Part shown: in pieces, positions 8,150-17,346 of the stretch
Position numbering within the stretch: position 1 is the stretch's first letter
How the letters are laid out: each line of letters opens with the position of its first letter
Assembly (NCBI GenBank): GCA_018971725.1
Contig: JAGXAE010000006.1
Coordinates: 1-36,963 of the forward strand
Origin: Pseudomonadota bacterium
GTDB lineage: Bacteria; Pseudomonadota; Alphaproteobacteria; Acetobacterales; Acetobacteraceae
Length of the DNA stretch: 36,963 nucleotides
Direction: 5' to 3'
The notes under the pieces: model-generated
Told to the model about the DNA's origin: nothing
Databases searched by the model: none
Seen by the model: only the letters and a program-made list of their open reading frames with translations
Made by a program: the position numbers and the translations under genes

Positions 8150-8602
8150 TTAGTCCCCGTCCACTGTCTTGGTGGGGGCCGGCACTTTGGTCTGGCCGCG
8201 GGAAATGGGAATGGTCTTCACCACCGGCTGCGGCACCGGGCGGATCAAATCCACATGCAGCAAGCCGTTATCAAGCCAGGCACCCTTTACCTCGATCCCT
8301 TCCGCGATCACGAAAGCCCGCTGGAACTGCCGTGCCGCGATGCCCCTGTGCAGAAACACCCGCCCTTGGGCATCGTCATTCTGCCGGCCTCTTATCACCA
8401 ATTGGTTATCTTCCAGGGTGATTTGCAGGTCATCCATGGTGAACCCCGCCACGGCGAGGGTGATTCTCAGCGAAACCGGGCTGAGCTGTTCGATGTTATA
8501 GGGCGGGTAGCCGTCCGAGGAGTTTTTCGCGGCGCGTTCGATCATCTGCTCCAAATGGTCGAAACCGAGAAAAAGCGGCGAGGCAAAAACGCGGGTCGTC
8601 AT
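8150..8602 (-). CDS. Hsp20/alpha-crystallin family small heat-shock protein
   Basis: An ATP-independent holdase of the IbpA type. The 150-aa protein has an N-terminal region with the alphaproteobacterial signature (SPLFLGFDHLEQMIERA...YPPYNIEQL), an alpha-crystallin domain at roughly residues 35-130 (VSLRITLAVAGFTMDDLQITLEDNQLVIRGR; GLLHVDLIRP near the end), and the C-terminal I-x-I motif (IPI) needed for oligomer assembly. GGGGGAG lies ~8 nt before the ATG. The 128-bp spacer to the divergent def gene should hold its promoter; I looked for an RpoH-type CTTG...CCCAT pattern and found only a weak, badly spaced match. Confidence 0.93.
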   Translation of the reverse strand: MTTRVFASPLFLGFDHLEQMIERAAKNSSDGYPPYNIEQLSPVSLRITLAVAGFTMDDLQITLEDNQLVIRGRQNDDAQGRVFLHRGIAARQFQRAFVIAEGIEVKGAWLDNGLLHVDLIRPVPQPVVKTIPISRGQTKVPAPTKTVDGD

Positions 8603-8730
8603 CTAAATAGCTCCCCCATATGAGCGAAGCAGGTTAAGGACCCTCCGTTGAGGCATCCGGGTCTCCATGTTGGCATGGTTTCACAGCGATGCAAGAGGGG
8701 CGCGTTGCAGCTTCGGTCCGGGGAGATTAC

Positions 8731-9279
8731 ATGCTTGGCATGTCCGAGACACAAACCAGCGCCAAGTTGCTGCCAATCCTCATCTATCCGGACGCCGTGC
8801 TGCGTAAGCAGGCGCGTCTGGTCACCCGCGCCGACGCCGACGAAGTGCGAGCGCTCGTACCCTCCATGTTCGCCACAATGTACAAGGCGCCGGGAATCGG
8901 TCTCGCCGCCAACCAGATCGGCAGCCTGCTACGGGTGATCGTGGTGGATGTGGCGCCCAAGGAAACGCCAGCCCCGATCGCGCTGATCAACCCCGAGATC
9001 ATCGCCAAATCCGACGAATTGGCCACTCAGGAGGAAGGCTGCCTTTCCATCCCCGACCAATACGCCGAGGTGACACGCCCGGCCCGGGTGAAGGTGCGCT
9101 ACCAGGATGTGCAGGGCGTCAAGAAGGAAATCGACGCGGATGGGCTGCTCTCCGCCTGCTTACAGCACGAGATCGACCATCTGAATGGCGTGCTGTTTGT
9201 GGATTATCTCTCGCCGCTAAAGCGTAACATGCTGCTGCGTAAGCTGGCCAAGGCCGTGAAGGAACAGAAAGCGCGTTGA
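8731..9279 (+). CDS. def: Peptide deformylase
   Basis: Removes the formyl group from the N-terminal methionine of new proteins. All three metal-site motifs are present: GIGLAANQ (55-62), EGCLS (102-106, the Cys ligand) and QHEIDHLNG (145-153, two His ligands and the catalytic Glu). I use the ATG at 8731 rather than the tracked 8689 start because GGGGAG lies 5 nt upstream; a further ATG at 8740 (MSETQT) cannot be excluded. Length is then 182 aa, normal for the type I enzyme. It runs into fmt, so the enzyme that adds formyl to Met-tRNA and the one that removes it share an operon. Confidence 0.96.
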   Translation: MLGMSETQTSAKLLPILIYPDAVLRKQARLVTRADADEVRALVPSMFATMYKAPGIGLAANQIGSLLRVIVVDVAPKETPAPIALINPEIIAKSDELATQEEGCLSIPDQYAEVTRPARVKVRYQDVQGVKKEIDADGLLSACLQHEIDHLNGVLFVDYLSPLKRNMLLRKLAKAVKEQKAR

Positions 9280-10196
9280 TGCAGACGCAGTTGAAACTCG
9301 CCGTCATGGGCTCGCCGGATTTCGCCGTTCCAGCACTAAAGACGCTGGTGGCGGCGGGACATGAGGTGGCGGCAGTGTACGCCCAGCCCCCCAAGCCCGC
9401 CGGGCGCGGCCAGAAGGAGCAACCCTGCCCCGTGCATGCCGCAGCGTTGGAGCTTGGCCTGAATGTGCGCACGCCATCCAAGTTGCGCAAAAATGAGGAG
9501 GAGCTGGAATATTTCTGCTCCTTGAACCTGGATGCCGCGGTGGTGGCCGCTTACGGGCTGATTTTGCCGCAGGAATTTCTGGATGCGCCAAAACGCGGCT
9601 GCCTCAACATCCACGGCTCGCTGCTGCCGCGCTGGCGGGGTGCCGCACCCATCCAGGCCGCCATTGCGGCGGGCGATGTGGAAACTGGGATCACCATCAT
9701 GCAGATGGAAGCCGGGCTGGATACCGGCCCCATGCTGCGCCGGGAGGCCCTGCCCATCCGCGCGGAAGACACCTCCGCCGACCTGCACGACCGCTTGGCT
9801 GAGCTGGGTGCAAAACTGATCGTGCAGGAGTTGGCCCATCCCAGCGCGCCGGTCGCACAGAACGACGCGCTCTCCAACTATGCCCCCAAACTCTCGCGCG
9901 AGGATGCGCGGCTGGATTTCCGCCTGCCAGCCGCCGTGCTGGAACGGCGCATCCGCGCCTTTTACCCTTGGCCCGGCGCGCTGAGCCTGCTGGGCGATGT
10001 GGTTATCAAAATCCTCGCCGCCGAGGTGGTGCAGGGCGACGCCATTCCGGGCACGCTGCTGCAAGGCGGCCTCACCATCGCTTGCGGCGAAGGTGCCTTG
10101 CGCGTCACCCGCCTGCAACGCGCCGGCAAGGCCGCGATGAGCGCTGAGGATTTTCTGCGCGGCTACAAGCTGCCCGAGGGAGCGCGGTTTTATTGA
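9279..10196 (+). CDS. fmt: Methionyl-tRNA formyltransferase
   Basis: Transfers formyl from 10-formyl-tetrahydrofolate to initiator Met-tRNA. The catalytic triad is visible: N110 and H112 in CLNIHGSLLPRWRG, and D148 in MEAGLDTGPML. The SLLPRWRG loop is the family signature. The C-terminal OB-like domain covers about residues 205-305 (RIRAFYPWPGALSLLGDVVIKILAAE). The start is best taken as the ATG at 9279, whose A is the last base of the def TGA (TGATG); the tracked start is a TTG one codon earlier. Length is 305 aa. Confidence 0.97.
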   Translation: MQTQLKLAVMGSPDFAVPALKTLVAAGHEVAAVYAQPPKPAGRGQKEQPCPVHAAALELGLNVRTPSKLRKNEEELEYFCSLNLDAAVVAAYGLILPQEFLDAPKRGCLNIHGSLLPRWRGAAPIQAAIAAGDVETGITIMQMEAGLDTGPMLRREALPIRAEDTSADLHDRLAELGAKLIVQELAHPSAPVAQNDALSNYAPKLSREDARLDFRLPAAVLERRIRAFYPWPGALSLLGDVVIKILAAEVVQGDAIPGTLLQGGLTIACGEGALRVTRLQRAGKAAMSAEDFLRGYKLPEGARFY

Positions 10197-10954
10197 CCCT
10201 TTGGGCCCTGGAAATCGAGTATGATGGCACGCCCTTCATGGGCTGGCAGCGCCAGAAGCACGGCCTCGCCATTCAGCAGGTGATCGAGGAAGCCGCCGCG
10301 CGCATCCGCGGCGGGGCGGAAATTACCGAGGCCGTTTCCGCCGGACGGACGGATGCCGGGGTGCATGCGCTGGCGATGATCGTGCAGATCGAACTGCCGG
10401 ATTTCACGCCCTACCGCATTCGCGAGGCGATGAATTTTCACTTGAAGCCCCACCCCATCGCCGTGCTGCGCTGCTGCCTGGCGCCAGAGGGCTGGAGTGC
10501 CCGCTTCTCCGCCCGGGCACGCAGCTACCGATACGTGATTCTCAACCGACCGCAGCCGCCAACGCTGGAGGTGAACCGCGTCTGGCACGTGAAGGTGAAA
10601 CTGGACGAACACGCCATGCACCGCGCCGCGCAGCTTTTGCTCGGCCACCACGATTTCTCCTCCTTCCGCGCCTCCGCCTGCCAGGCCAAAACCCCCATGC
10701 GCACGCTGGATTTTTGCGCCGTCCGCCGCGAGGGGGAAAAAGTGATCCTAGAGACCAAGGCCCGCAGCTTCCTTCATCATCAGGTCCGCAACATGGTGGG
10801 TAGTTTGAAAATGGTCGGCGAAGGCCATTGGCCAGAAACGCGCATCACCGAGATTCTGGCCGCCAAATCTCGCCCCAAGGCAGGCCAAACCGCCCCCGCC
10901 GAAGGGCTGTATTTCACCGGGGTGGAATATGATCCACCGCTTGAATTGGTTTGA
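10193..10954 (+). CDS. truA: tRNA pseudouridine(38-40) synthase
   Basis: Isomerises uridines 38-40 in the anticodon arm. The catalytic aspartate is D54 in GRTDAGVHA; other family segments are YDGTPFMGWQRQ near the start, RSYRYVILNRPQPP mid-protein, and FLHHQVRNMVGSL towards the end. The N-terminus (MTLWALEIEYDG) matches the family only if translation begins at the TTG at 10193, which overlaps the fmt TGA as TTGA. Coupling to fmt would compensate for the poor start codon. Length is 253 aa. Confidence 0.96.
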   Translation: MTLWALEIEYDGTPFMGWQRQKHGLAIQQVIEEAAARIRGGAEITEAVSAGRTDAGVHALAMIVQIELPDFTPYRIREAMNFHLKPHPIAVLRCCLAPEGWSARFSARARSYRYVILNRPQPPTLEVNRVWHVKVKLDEHAMHRAAQLLLGHHDFSSFRASACQAKTPMRTLDFCAVRREGEKVILETKARSFLHHQVRNMVGSLKMVGEGHWPETRITEILAAKSRPKAGQTAPAEGLYFTGVEYDPPLELV

Positions 10955-10992
10955 GCCTCAGCCCAAACTGCCCTGCGCCTGAGGAGTCCCGC

Positions 10993-13900
10993 ATGCCCCA
11001 CGCCGATTTTGTGCATTTGCGCGTCCATTCCGCCTATTCGCTCTCGGAAGGCGCGATTAAGCCCGACAAACTCGCCGGACTGGCGGCGGCGGACAACATG
11101 CCGGCAGTGGCCATCACCGACACCTCCAACATGTTCGGTACACTGGAATTCACCCAATATTGCACCAAATCCGGCGTGCAGCCCATCATCGGCTGCCAGC
11201 TTGGCCTGGCACGCATTGGCATCAATCTGGCGCCGGATTACGTCGTGCTCTTGGCGCAGAACGAGGCAGGTTACGCCAACCTCCAGCGCCTCACCTCGCT
11301 GTCCTTTCTCTCTGGCGATGCCGTTAAACCACAAATCACCCGCGAGCAGCTTTGCGAACATGCGGGTGGCCTGTTCCTGCTTACCGGCGGCGCGCATGGC
11401 CCCATCGGCCGGTTGCTGGCGGAAGGCCAGATGGACGACGCCAATGCCTATCTCTCTATTCTGAAGGAGGCTTTCCCCAAACGCATCGCCATTGAGCTCC
11501 AGCGCCACGGCGAACCGCTGGAAGCCGCCACCGAACCCGGCTTCCTGCAACTGGCGGAAGAGTTCGACCTTCCTCTCGCCGCCACCAACGAATGCTTCTT
11601 CGCCAAACGCGAAATGTACGAGGCGCATGACGCGCTGCTCTGCATTGCCGATGGCCGCGTGCTGGCGGAAAAAGACCGCCGCCGCGTCACGCCCGAACAC
11701 TGGTTCAAACCCGCCGCGATGATGCGGGAGCTTTTCAAAGATCTGCCCGACGCCTGCGACAATACCATCGCCATCGCGCAAAGCTGCGCGGTGATGACTA
11801 CCACGCGCAAACCCCTGCTGCCGCGCTGCCCGAAAGTGCGCGCCGGCGCCACGGAAGCGGAAACCTTGCGTGCGTTATCGGAGGAAGGTTTGCGCGCCCG
11901 CCTCGCCTTCGAAAATATCGAGGGCGACGCGCAAAAGGAATATTGGGAACGGCTGGAATTCGAAATCGGCATCATCATCCAGATGGGCTTCCCCGGCTAC
12001 TTCCTCATCGTGGCGGATTTCATTCAGTGGTCGAAGGACCATAACATTCCCGTCGGCCCTGGGCGCGGTTCGGGGGCCGGTTCGCTCGTCGCATGGGCGC
12101 TGCGAATCACGGACCTCAACCCGCTGCGCTACGCCCTGCTGTTCGAGCGCTTCTTGAATCCCGAACGCGTTTCCATGCCGGATTTCGATATCGATTTCTG
12201 CCAGGAGCGGCGCGATGAAGTCATCAAATACGTAGTGCGGGAATATGGCTCGGACCAGGTCGCGCAGATCATCACCTTCGGTAAGCTGCAAGCCCGCGCC
12301 GCGGTGCGCGATGTGGGCCGCGTGCTCGGCCTGCCCTATGGCCAGGTGAACAAGGTGGCGGAGCTCATCCCCAACAACCCGGCCAAGCCAGTGACGCTGA
12401 AGGAAGCCATAGAGGGCGAGGTGAAACTTCGCGAGATGCGCGATTCCGATGAAAGTCTGGCTCGCCTTATGGAAATCGCCCAGCAGATCGAGGGCCTGTA
12501 CCGCCACGCCTCCACCCATGCGGCGGGTGTCGTTATCGGGGACCGCGAGCTGGTGAAGCTGGTGCCACTTTATAAAGATCCGCGCTCGGATCTTCTCGTC
12601 ACCCAATATTCGATGAAATATGTCGAGCAGGTCGGACTGGTGAAGTTCGACTTCCTCGGCCTCACCACCCTCACCATCATCGACCGCGCACTGAAATTCC
12701 TGCAAGGCCAGGGCATCACGCTGGATATTTCGAAAATCCCGCTGGACGACACGAAAACCTACGAGATGATCAGCCGGGGCGATACCGCCGGCGTGTTCAC
12801 CTTCGAAACCAATACATTCCGCGGCGCATTGTTGCAGATGCGGCCGGACAGGTTTGAGGATCTCGTCGCCGCCCAGGCGCTCTGCCGCCCCGGCCCGATG
12901 GCGAACATCCCGGATTATTGCGAGCGCAAGCGCGGCGCGAAATGGGAAGCGCCAGACCCCTCCATCCATCACATCCTTGAAGAAACCAACGGCATCATCG
13001 TCTATCAGGAACAGGTGATGCAGATCGCCCAGGTGATGGCGGGCTACACGCTGGCCGGGGCGGATTTGCTGCGTCGTGCCATGGGCAAGAAAATCCGCGC
13101 GGAGATGGACACGCAGCGCGAAATTTTCCTGAAAGGCGCTTTGGAAAAAGGCTTTACCGCCGAAAAGGCCAACGAGATTTTCGACCTGATGGCGAAGTTC
13201 GCTGATTACGGCTTCAACAAATCCCACGCGGCGGCCTATGCGCTGGTCTCCTACCAAACCGCTTATCTGCGCGCCAATCACCCCGTCGCATTCCTTGCCG
13301 CCTGCATGTCGCTTTCCATCGCCAACACGGACAAAGTGGCGCTACTGCGCGCGGACGCCATGCGCAATGGCATCAAAGTTCTACCCCCTGACGTGAACAA
13401 ATCCGGCGCGGATTTCATGGTGGAATTACAGGAGGACGGCTCTTACGCCATCCGTTTCGCGCTGGGCGCCATCAAGCGCATCGGCATGGGCGCGATGGAC
13501 GAGCTGGTGAAGGCCCGGGGCGGCAAACCCTTCCGCGACATCGACGATTTCGCGGCGCGCATCGACCCGAAAACCCTCACCCGCGCGCAGATCGAAATTC
13601 TGGCGAAAGCCGGCGCCTTCGAATGCCTGGACAACAACCGCGCGCGCATTTTCAACGCGGCCGAGGCCATCATGCGCACGGCCCAAACCGGACTTGCCGA
13701 GCGGGAAAGCGGGCAGATCGGCCTGTTCGGCGGCGGCGAGCCGGAAAAAATCCGCCTGCCCCAAGGGCCGGACTGGCCGGAGACCGAGCGCCTCGCCTTC
13801 GAGGCCGAGGCCATCGGCTTCCACATCTCCGCCCACCCGCTGGACATGTACGCCCAGGCGCTGAAGCGGCTAGACGTCACCCCTTCCGCTTCCGTTCAAC

Positions 13901-14403
13901 GCAAGGCCGAATCCGGCGCCACGAGGGTCAAGCTGGCGGGCACCGTGGGTGCGAAGAAGGAACGCACCACCCGCACTGGCAGCCGCATGATGTGGCTCAC
14001 CTTGTCGGATATTCAGGGCAGCATCGAGGTCACGCTGTTCTCCGAAGTGCTAAACCGCTCCCGCGAGATCCTGCAGGAAGGCACCGCTCTGCTCGTTACG
14101 GCGGATGCGAAGGTCGACGGTGAATCATTGCGCATCACGGCGTCAGACATTGTATTGCTTGATGATGCCGCGCGCGAGGCCGGGGCTGGCCTGAAAATCT
14201 GGCTGGACCGCGAGGACGCCGTGCCGTCCTTGAAGGCTTTGTTCGACCGCGAGGGACGCGGCAAGGGCCGCATCATCCTGGTGCCCAAAACCGGCACCGA
14301 AAGACGGCTGGAACTGCGCCTGCCCGGTGGCTTCAATGTTTCCCCGCGCTTGGCGCAAGCCGCCAAGCTGGTGCCGGGTGTAGAATTGGTCGAGGACGCC
14401 TGA
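10993..14403 (+). CDS. dnaE: DNA polymerase III subunit alpha
   Basis: The replicative polymerase. It has an N-terminal PHP domain (FVHLRVHSAYSLSEGAIK), the palm catalytic aspartates D397/D399/D401 region in MPDFDIDFCQERR, the GPGRGSGAGSLVAW segment just before it, a fingers/thumb region with YQEQVMQIAQVMAGY and FNKSHAAAYALVSYQTAYL, and a C-terminal OB fold (VKLAGTVGAKKERTTRTGSRMMWLTLSDIQGSIEVTLF). The start is set at the ATG at 10993, with GAGGAG 6 nt upstream; the tracked TTG at 10951 lies inside the truA end. Length is 1136 aa, typical for DnaE1. It follows truA by 38 nt. Confidence 0.98.
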   Translation: MPHADFVHLRVHSAYSLSEGAIKPDKLAGLAAADNMPAVAITDTSNMFGTLEFTQYCTKSGVQPIIGCQLGLARIGINLAPDYVVLLAQNEAGYANLQRLTSLSFLSGDAVKPQITREQLCEHAGGLFLLTGGAHGPIGRLLAEGQMDDANAYLSILKEAFPKRIAIELQRHGEPLEAATEPGFLQLAEEFDLPLAATNECFFAKREMYEAHDALLCIADGRVLAEKDRRRVTPEHWFKPAAMMRELFKDLPDACDNTIAIAQSCAVMTTTRKPLLPRCPKVRAGATEAETLRALSEEGLRARLAFENIEGDAQKEYWERLEFEIGIIIQMGFPGYFLIVADFIQWSKDHNIPVGPGRGSGAGSLVAWALRITDLNPLRYALLFERFLNPERVSMPDFDIDFCQERRDEVIKYVVREYGSDQVAQIITFGKLQARAAVRDVGRVLGLPYGQVNKVAELIPNNPAKPVTLKEAIEGEVKLREMRDSDESLARLMEIAQQIEGLYRHASTHAAGVVIGDRELVKLVPLYKDPRSDLLVTQYSMKYVEQVGLVKFDFLGLTTLTIIDRALKFLQGQGITLDISKIPLDDTKTYEMISRGDTAGVFTFETNTFRGALLQMRPDRFEDLVAAQALCRPGPMANIPDYCERKRGAKWEAPDPSIHHILEETNGIIVYQEQVMQIAQVMAGYTLAGADLLRRAMGKKIRAEMDTQREIFLKGALEKGFTAEKANEIFDLMAKFADYGFNKSHAAAYALVSYQTAYLRANHPVAFLAACMSLSIANTDKVALLRADAMRNGIKVLPPDVNKSGADFMVELQEDGSYAIRFALGAIKRIGMGAMDELVKARGGKPFRDIDDFAARIDPKTLTRAQIEILAKAGAFECLDNNRARIFNAAEAIMRTAQTGLAERESGQIGLFGGGEPEKIRLPQGPDWPETERLAFEAEAIGFHISAHPLDMYAQALKRLDVTPSASVQRKAESGATRVKLAGTVGAKKERTTRTGSRMMWLTLSDIQGSIEVTLFSEVLNRSREILQEGTALLVTADAKVDGESLRITASDIVLLDDAAREAGAGLKIWLDREDAVPSLKALFDREGRGKGRIILVPKTGTERRLELRLPGGFNVSPRLAQAAKLVPGVELVEDA

Positions 14404-14511
14404 GCCGCCGCCCTCCTTACCCGGTTTTTATGTGAAATTACCCCGCTCTCGCCAGCACCTCTTCTTTAAGCTAAAATAAATCGCCTAAATAAAAATCATA
14501 AGAGGTGAGAA

Positions 14512-15003
14512 ATGCCGCGCTACCTGCCCAAACAGGGCGCTTCCAAGAAAGCGCCGGATACTGTGGTGCCTTGGCTTCAACGCTTTAATCCTTTGAAAAT
14601 AAAAACTGTTTCCGCTCCCGCGCCAGACCCCAGGCTGGTGCAGGGGGGTATGCCCGGGCTCTCATATCTGGTGGCGATTATCGCGGCGGCGGGGCTGGTT
14701 GTCTGCGCACATATGAACAACGCCGCACCCAACCCTGGCGACGGCTTCGTCTTGCGTGCCGCAAGCCCGATTTCCCCGCCCATCGCCGCCCAGGCGCTCA
14801 ACACCGTGCTCGCCGCTTCCGGCCCCGCCTGCGCCTTGACGCCCGGCGGACAAAACGCCAGCTCCCGCCTCGCGGTTCTCGCGCACCGGCCAGATGGCGT
14901 GGTGCTTAGCTTGGCCGGCGCGTACGAAGCCGCACCCCATGCCTGCCCAACGGACACCCCGCTCCTCGTCTCGCAGGCCGATTACGAAACCCTCAGGAAC
15001 TAG
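14512..15003 (+). CDS. Hypothetical protein with one membrane segment
   Basis: I do not recognise this 163-aa protein. It has a basic, Pro-rich N-terminal ~45 residues, one hydrophobic segment at about 50-67 (LSYLVAIIAAAGLVVCAH), and a periplasmic-looking Ala/Pro-rich tail with two cysteines (GPACALTPGG and HACPTDTP), which could form a disulfide. The ATG is preceded by AGAGGTGAG, a strong ribosome site, and by an AT-rich stretch (CTAAAATAAATCG...) suited to a promoter, so it is likely expressed on its own. It stands between dnaE and the S9 peptidase gene, 64 nt before the latter. Confidence 0.7.
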   Translation: MPRYLPKQGASKKAPDTVVPWLQRFNPLKIKTVSAPAPDPRLVQGGMPGLSYLVAIIAAAGLVVCAHMNNAAPNPGDGFVLRAASPISPPIAAQALNTVLAASGPACALTPGGQNASSRLAVLAHRPDGVVLSLAGAYEAAPHACPTDTPLLVSQADYETLRN

Positions 15004-15067
15004 CGGCCACACAAGCTTGACGCTCGCCCGCTTGGCGCGATGATAGCACCGCCTTCAGGAGCTTATC

Positions 15068-17266
15068 ATGGCCTGCCTTTCCCGCCGCGCGCTGCTTGCA
15101 GCCTCCACCGCCTTGGCTGCATGCGGGACCGCACGCGCCGCCAGCCGCCCCGCCGGGCCGCACCCCATCCGCATCGACGGCGGCCCGCCCAAAGCGCCAG
15201 TCAGGCCGGTGCGGGAGATGTATTACGGCCAGCTCGTCACCGACCCGTACCGCTGGATGGAGTCCGAGGATGCCGAATGGCGCGCCTATGTCCGCGCCGA
15301 GGGCGATTACGCCAGGGCCGTGCTGGACAAAATTCCCGGACGGGACAAGCTCGCCGCCGCCATCGATAAAAATTCGAAGGCCGTCACCTCCGTGGACATG
15401 CTGCAAATCGCCGGGCCGCATATCTTCACCCAGCGCCGCCCACCCGATGCGGACATCGGCCGGCTTTATGTGCGGGATGGCCTCTCCGGCACAGACAGAC
15501 TCCTCATCGATCCAGAACATTTTTCCGAACCCGGCACCCATGCGGCGCTGGATTGGTGGGCGGCCTCGCCGGACGGCGCCTCGGTCGCCTTCGGCATCTC
15601 CCAGGGTGGCTCAGAACATTCCGTGCTACACGTGCTGGCCACCGCCACCGGCGCAGTCTCACCCCTGGCCATCACCCGCACGGACGACGCCAACCCAAGC
15701 TGGCTGCCGGATAGCTCCGGCTTCTTCTACAACCGCTATCAGGATGTGCCCGCGGACAATCTGCATTACGAGGAAAACTCCAGCGCCTGGCTGCATCTTC
15801 TGGGCAGCGACCCGGCACGGGACATACGCCTGATCGGCCCGGGCATCGAAAACGGTATCCCCCTCACGCCGATCGACGAACCCGCGATTGTCGCCACTCC
15901 CGGCTCGGACATCCTCATCGCCCAAATCTCCTCGGGCGTGCAGAACGAGGTCTCGCTGTTCATGGCCAGCCTGCAGGATACGCTCGCGGGCAAGCCGGCA
16001 TGGACCCGCATTTGCGGCCCGGCTGACCAGGTGACGGATTTTACCGTGCGGGGCACGGAAATTTTCCTGCTCACACATAAGCACGCTTCGCATTACCGCG
16101 TGCTGAAGATGTCCGCCGGCAACCCACAACTCTTCACAGCAAAGATGGTGGTGCCACAAAGCCGCGCCATCATCCAAACGCTCGCCGCGGCGCAAGACGG
16201 GATTTACCTGCTGGACCTTGACGCCGGATTGGGACGGCTGCGCCGGCTTGGGATGGACGGCAAGGTGACCGAACTCAAACTGCCCTTTGCCGGCGCCATT
16301 GATACGGACAGCTTCTACGCCGATACGCTGCACGCAGGCGCATGGTTTCAGCTGCAAGGCTGGGTCCGCCCGCCGGTGATCTGCCAGGCGCATGCTGATG
16401 GCCGCGTGAGCGAAACCAATCTCGCCCCACAGCCGGATATCGATGTAGCGCCCTATACGTCAAAGGAAATCCTCGCTCCGGCGCGAGATGGCGCGCGCGT
16501 GCCGCTATCCGTCATCTACCGCAAGGGGCTGCAGCGCAACGGCAACGCCACGCTGCTGATGGAAGCCTATGGCGCTTACGGCATCACGCTCGATCCCAGT
16601 TTCATGGCGCGCTGGCTGCCGTTTCTGGATGAGGGCGCGGTGTTCGCCGTGGCGCATGTGCGCGGCGGCGGAGAGCTGGGCGAGGATTGGCACCTCGCGG
16701 GGCAGAAAGCCGCCAAATACCATAGCTGGCAGGATGCCGAAGACTGCGCCCTGCATCTCATCCGCCTGGGCTACACCTCGCATCGCAGCCTCGGGGTGGT
16801 GGGCGGCTCGGCCGGCGGCATCACCGTGGGGCGGCTGATGACGGAGCGGCCAGAACTTGCCGCCGTGGTCGTATCCCTGGTCGGCGTATCAGACCCGCTG
16901 CGCAGCGAGTTCTCGCCCAACGGCCCGCCAAATATTCCTGAATTCGGCAGCGTGAAAACCGAACGCGGTTTTCACGACCTGTTCGCGATGGATGCTTACC
17001 AGCATGTGCATAACGGAGTGGACTATCCCTCGGTGCTGCTCACCACCGGGCTGCACGACCCGCGTGTCTCACCCTGGGAAGCCACCAAAATGACCGCGCG
17101 GCTGCAGGCCGCCACCGCCAGCAAAAACCCCGTGCTGCTGCGGGTGGAGGCCGATGCCGGGCATGGCTTCGGCTCAACCCGCGCCCAACGCGTTCAGGAA
17201 ACCACCGACGTCATGGCCTTCACCCTCTGGCGTACCGGCCATGCGGGCTTTCAGCCGCCGGGCTGA
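15068..17266 (+). CDS. S9 family prolyl oligopeptidase-like peptidase, probably exported
   Basis: A 732-aa serine peptidase of the prolyl oligopeptidase/oligopeptidase B family. The N-terminal part opens with the family stretch DPYRWMESEDAEWRAYVRAE, followed by the beta-propeller. The C-terminal alpha/beta hydrolase has S581 in GGSAGG, D664 in LHDPRVSPWE and H699 in DAGHGFG, with AHVRGGGELGEDWH ahead of the nucleophile. The leader MACLSRRALLAASTALAACGTARA has a twin-arginine-like SRRALL and a lipobox-like LAAC ending at C19, so it may be a Tat-exported lipoprotein, unlike cytosolic POPs. AGGAG lies 7 nt before the ATG. Peptide specificity is unknown. Confidence 0.92.
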   Translation: MACLSRRALLAASTALAACGTARAASRPAGPHPIRIDGGPPKAPVRPVREMYYGQLVTDPYRWMESEDAEWRAYVRAEGDYARAVLDKIPGRDKLAAAIDKNSKAVTSVDMLQIAGPHIFTQRRPPDADIGRLYVRDGLSGTDRLLIDPEHFSEPGTHAALDWWAASPDGASVAFGISQGGSEHSVLHVLATATGAVSPLAITRTDDANPSWLPDSSGFFYNRYQDVPADNLHYEENSSAWLHLLGSDPARDIRLIGPGIENGIPLTPIDEPAIVATPGSDILIAQISSGVQNEVSLFMASLQDTLAGKPAWTRICGPADQVTDFTVRGTEIFLLTHKHASHYRVLKMSAGNPQLFTAKMVVPQSRAIIQTLAAAQDGIYLLDLDAGLGRLRRLGMDGKVTELKLPFAGAIDTDSFYADTLHAGAWFQLQGWVRPPVICQAHADGRVSETNLAPQPDIDVAPYTSKEILAPARDGARVPLSVIYRKGLQRNGNATLLMEAYGAYGITLDPSFMARWLPFLDEGAVFAVAHVRGGGELGEDWHLAGQKAAKYHSWQDAEDCALHLIRLGYTSHRSLGVVGGSAGGITVGRLMTERPELAAVVVSLVGVSDPLRSEFSPNGPPNIPEFGSVKTERGFHDLFAMDAYQHVHNGVDYPSVLLTTGLHDPRVSPWEATKMTARLQAATASKNPVLLRVEADAGHGFGSTRAQRVQETTDVMAFTLWRTGHAGFQPPG

Positions 17267-17346
17267 AACGGGCTGAGCAACCCGACCAGCAGCGTCTTGC
17301 TATTATCCACGAAGCTTTCGGTTTCGGAATAAAATGCTGTGAACCG

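Noticed and set aside
8603-8730. RpoH heat-shock promoter for hsp20
   Set aside because: A CTTG was found, but no CCCAT-like -10 lies at the right spacing.
11875-13281. Minus-strand ORF of 468 codons within dnaE
   Set aside because: Antisense shadow of conserved polymerase codons; composition is typical of GC-rich mirror frames.
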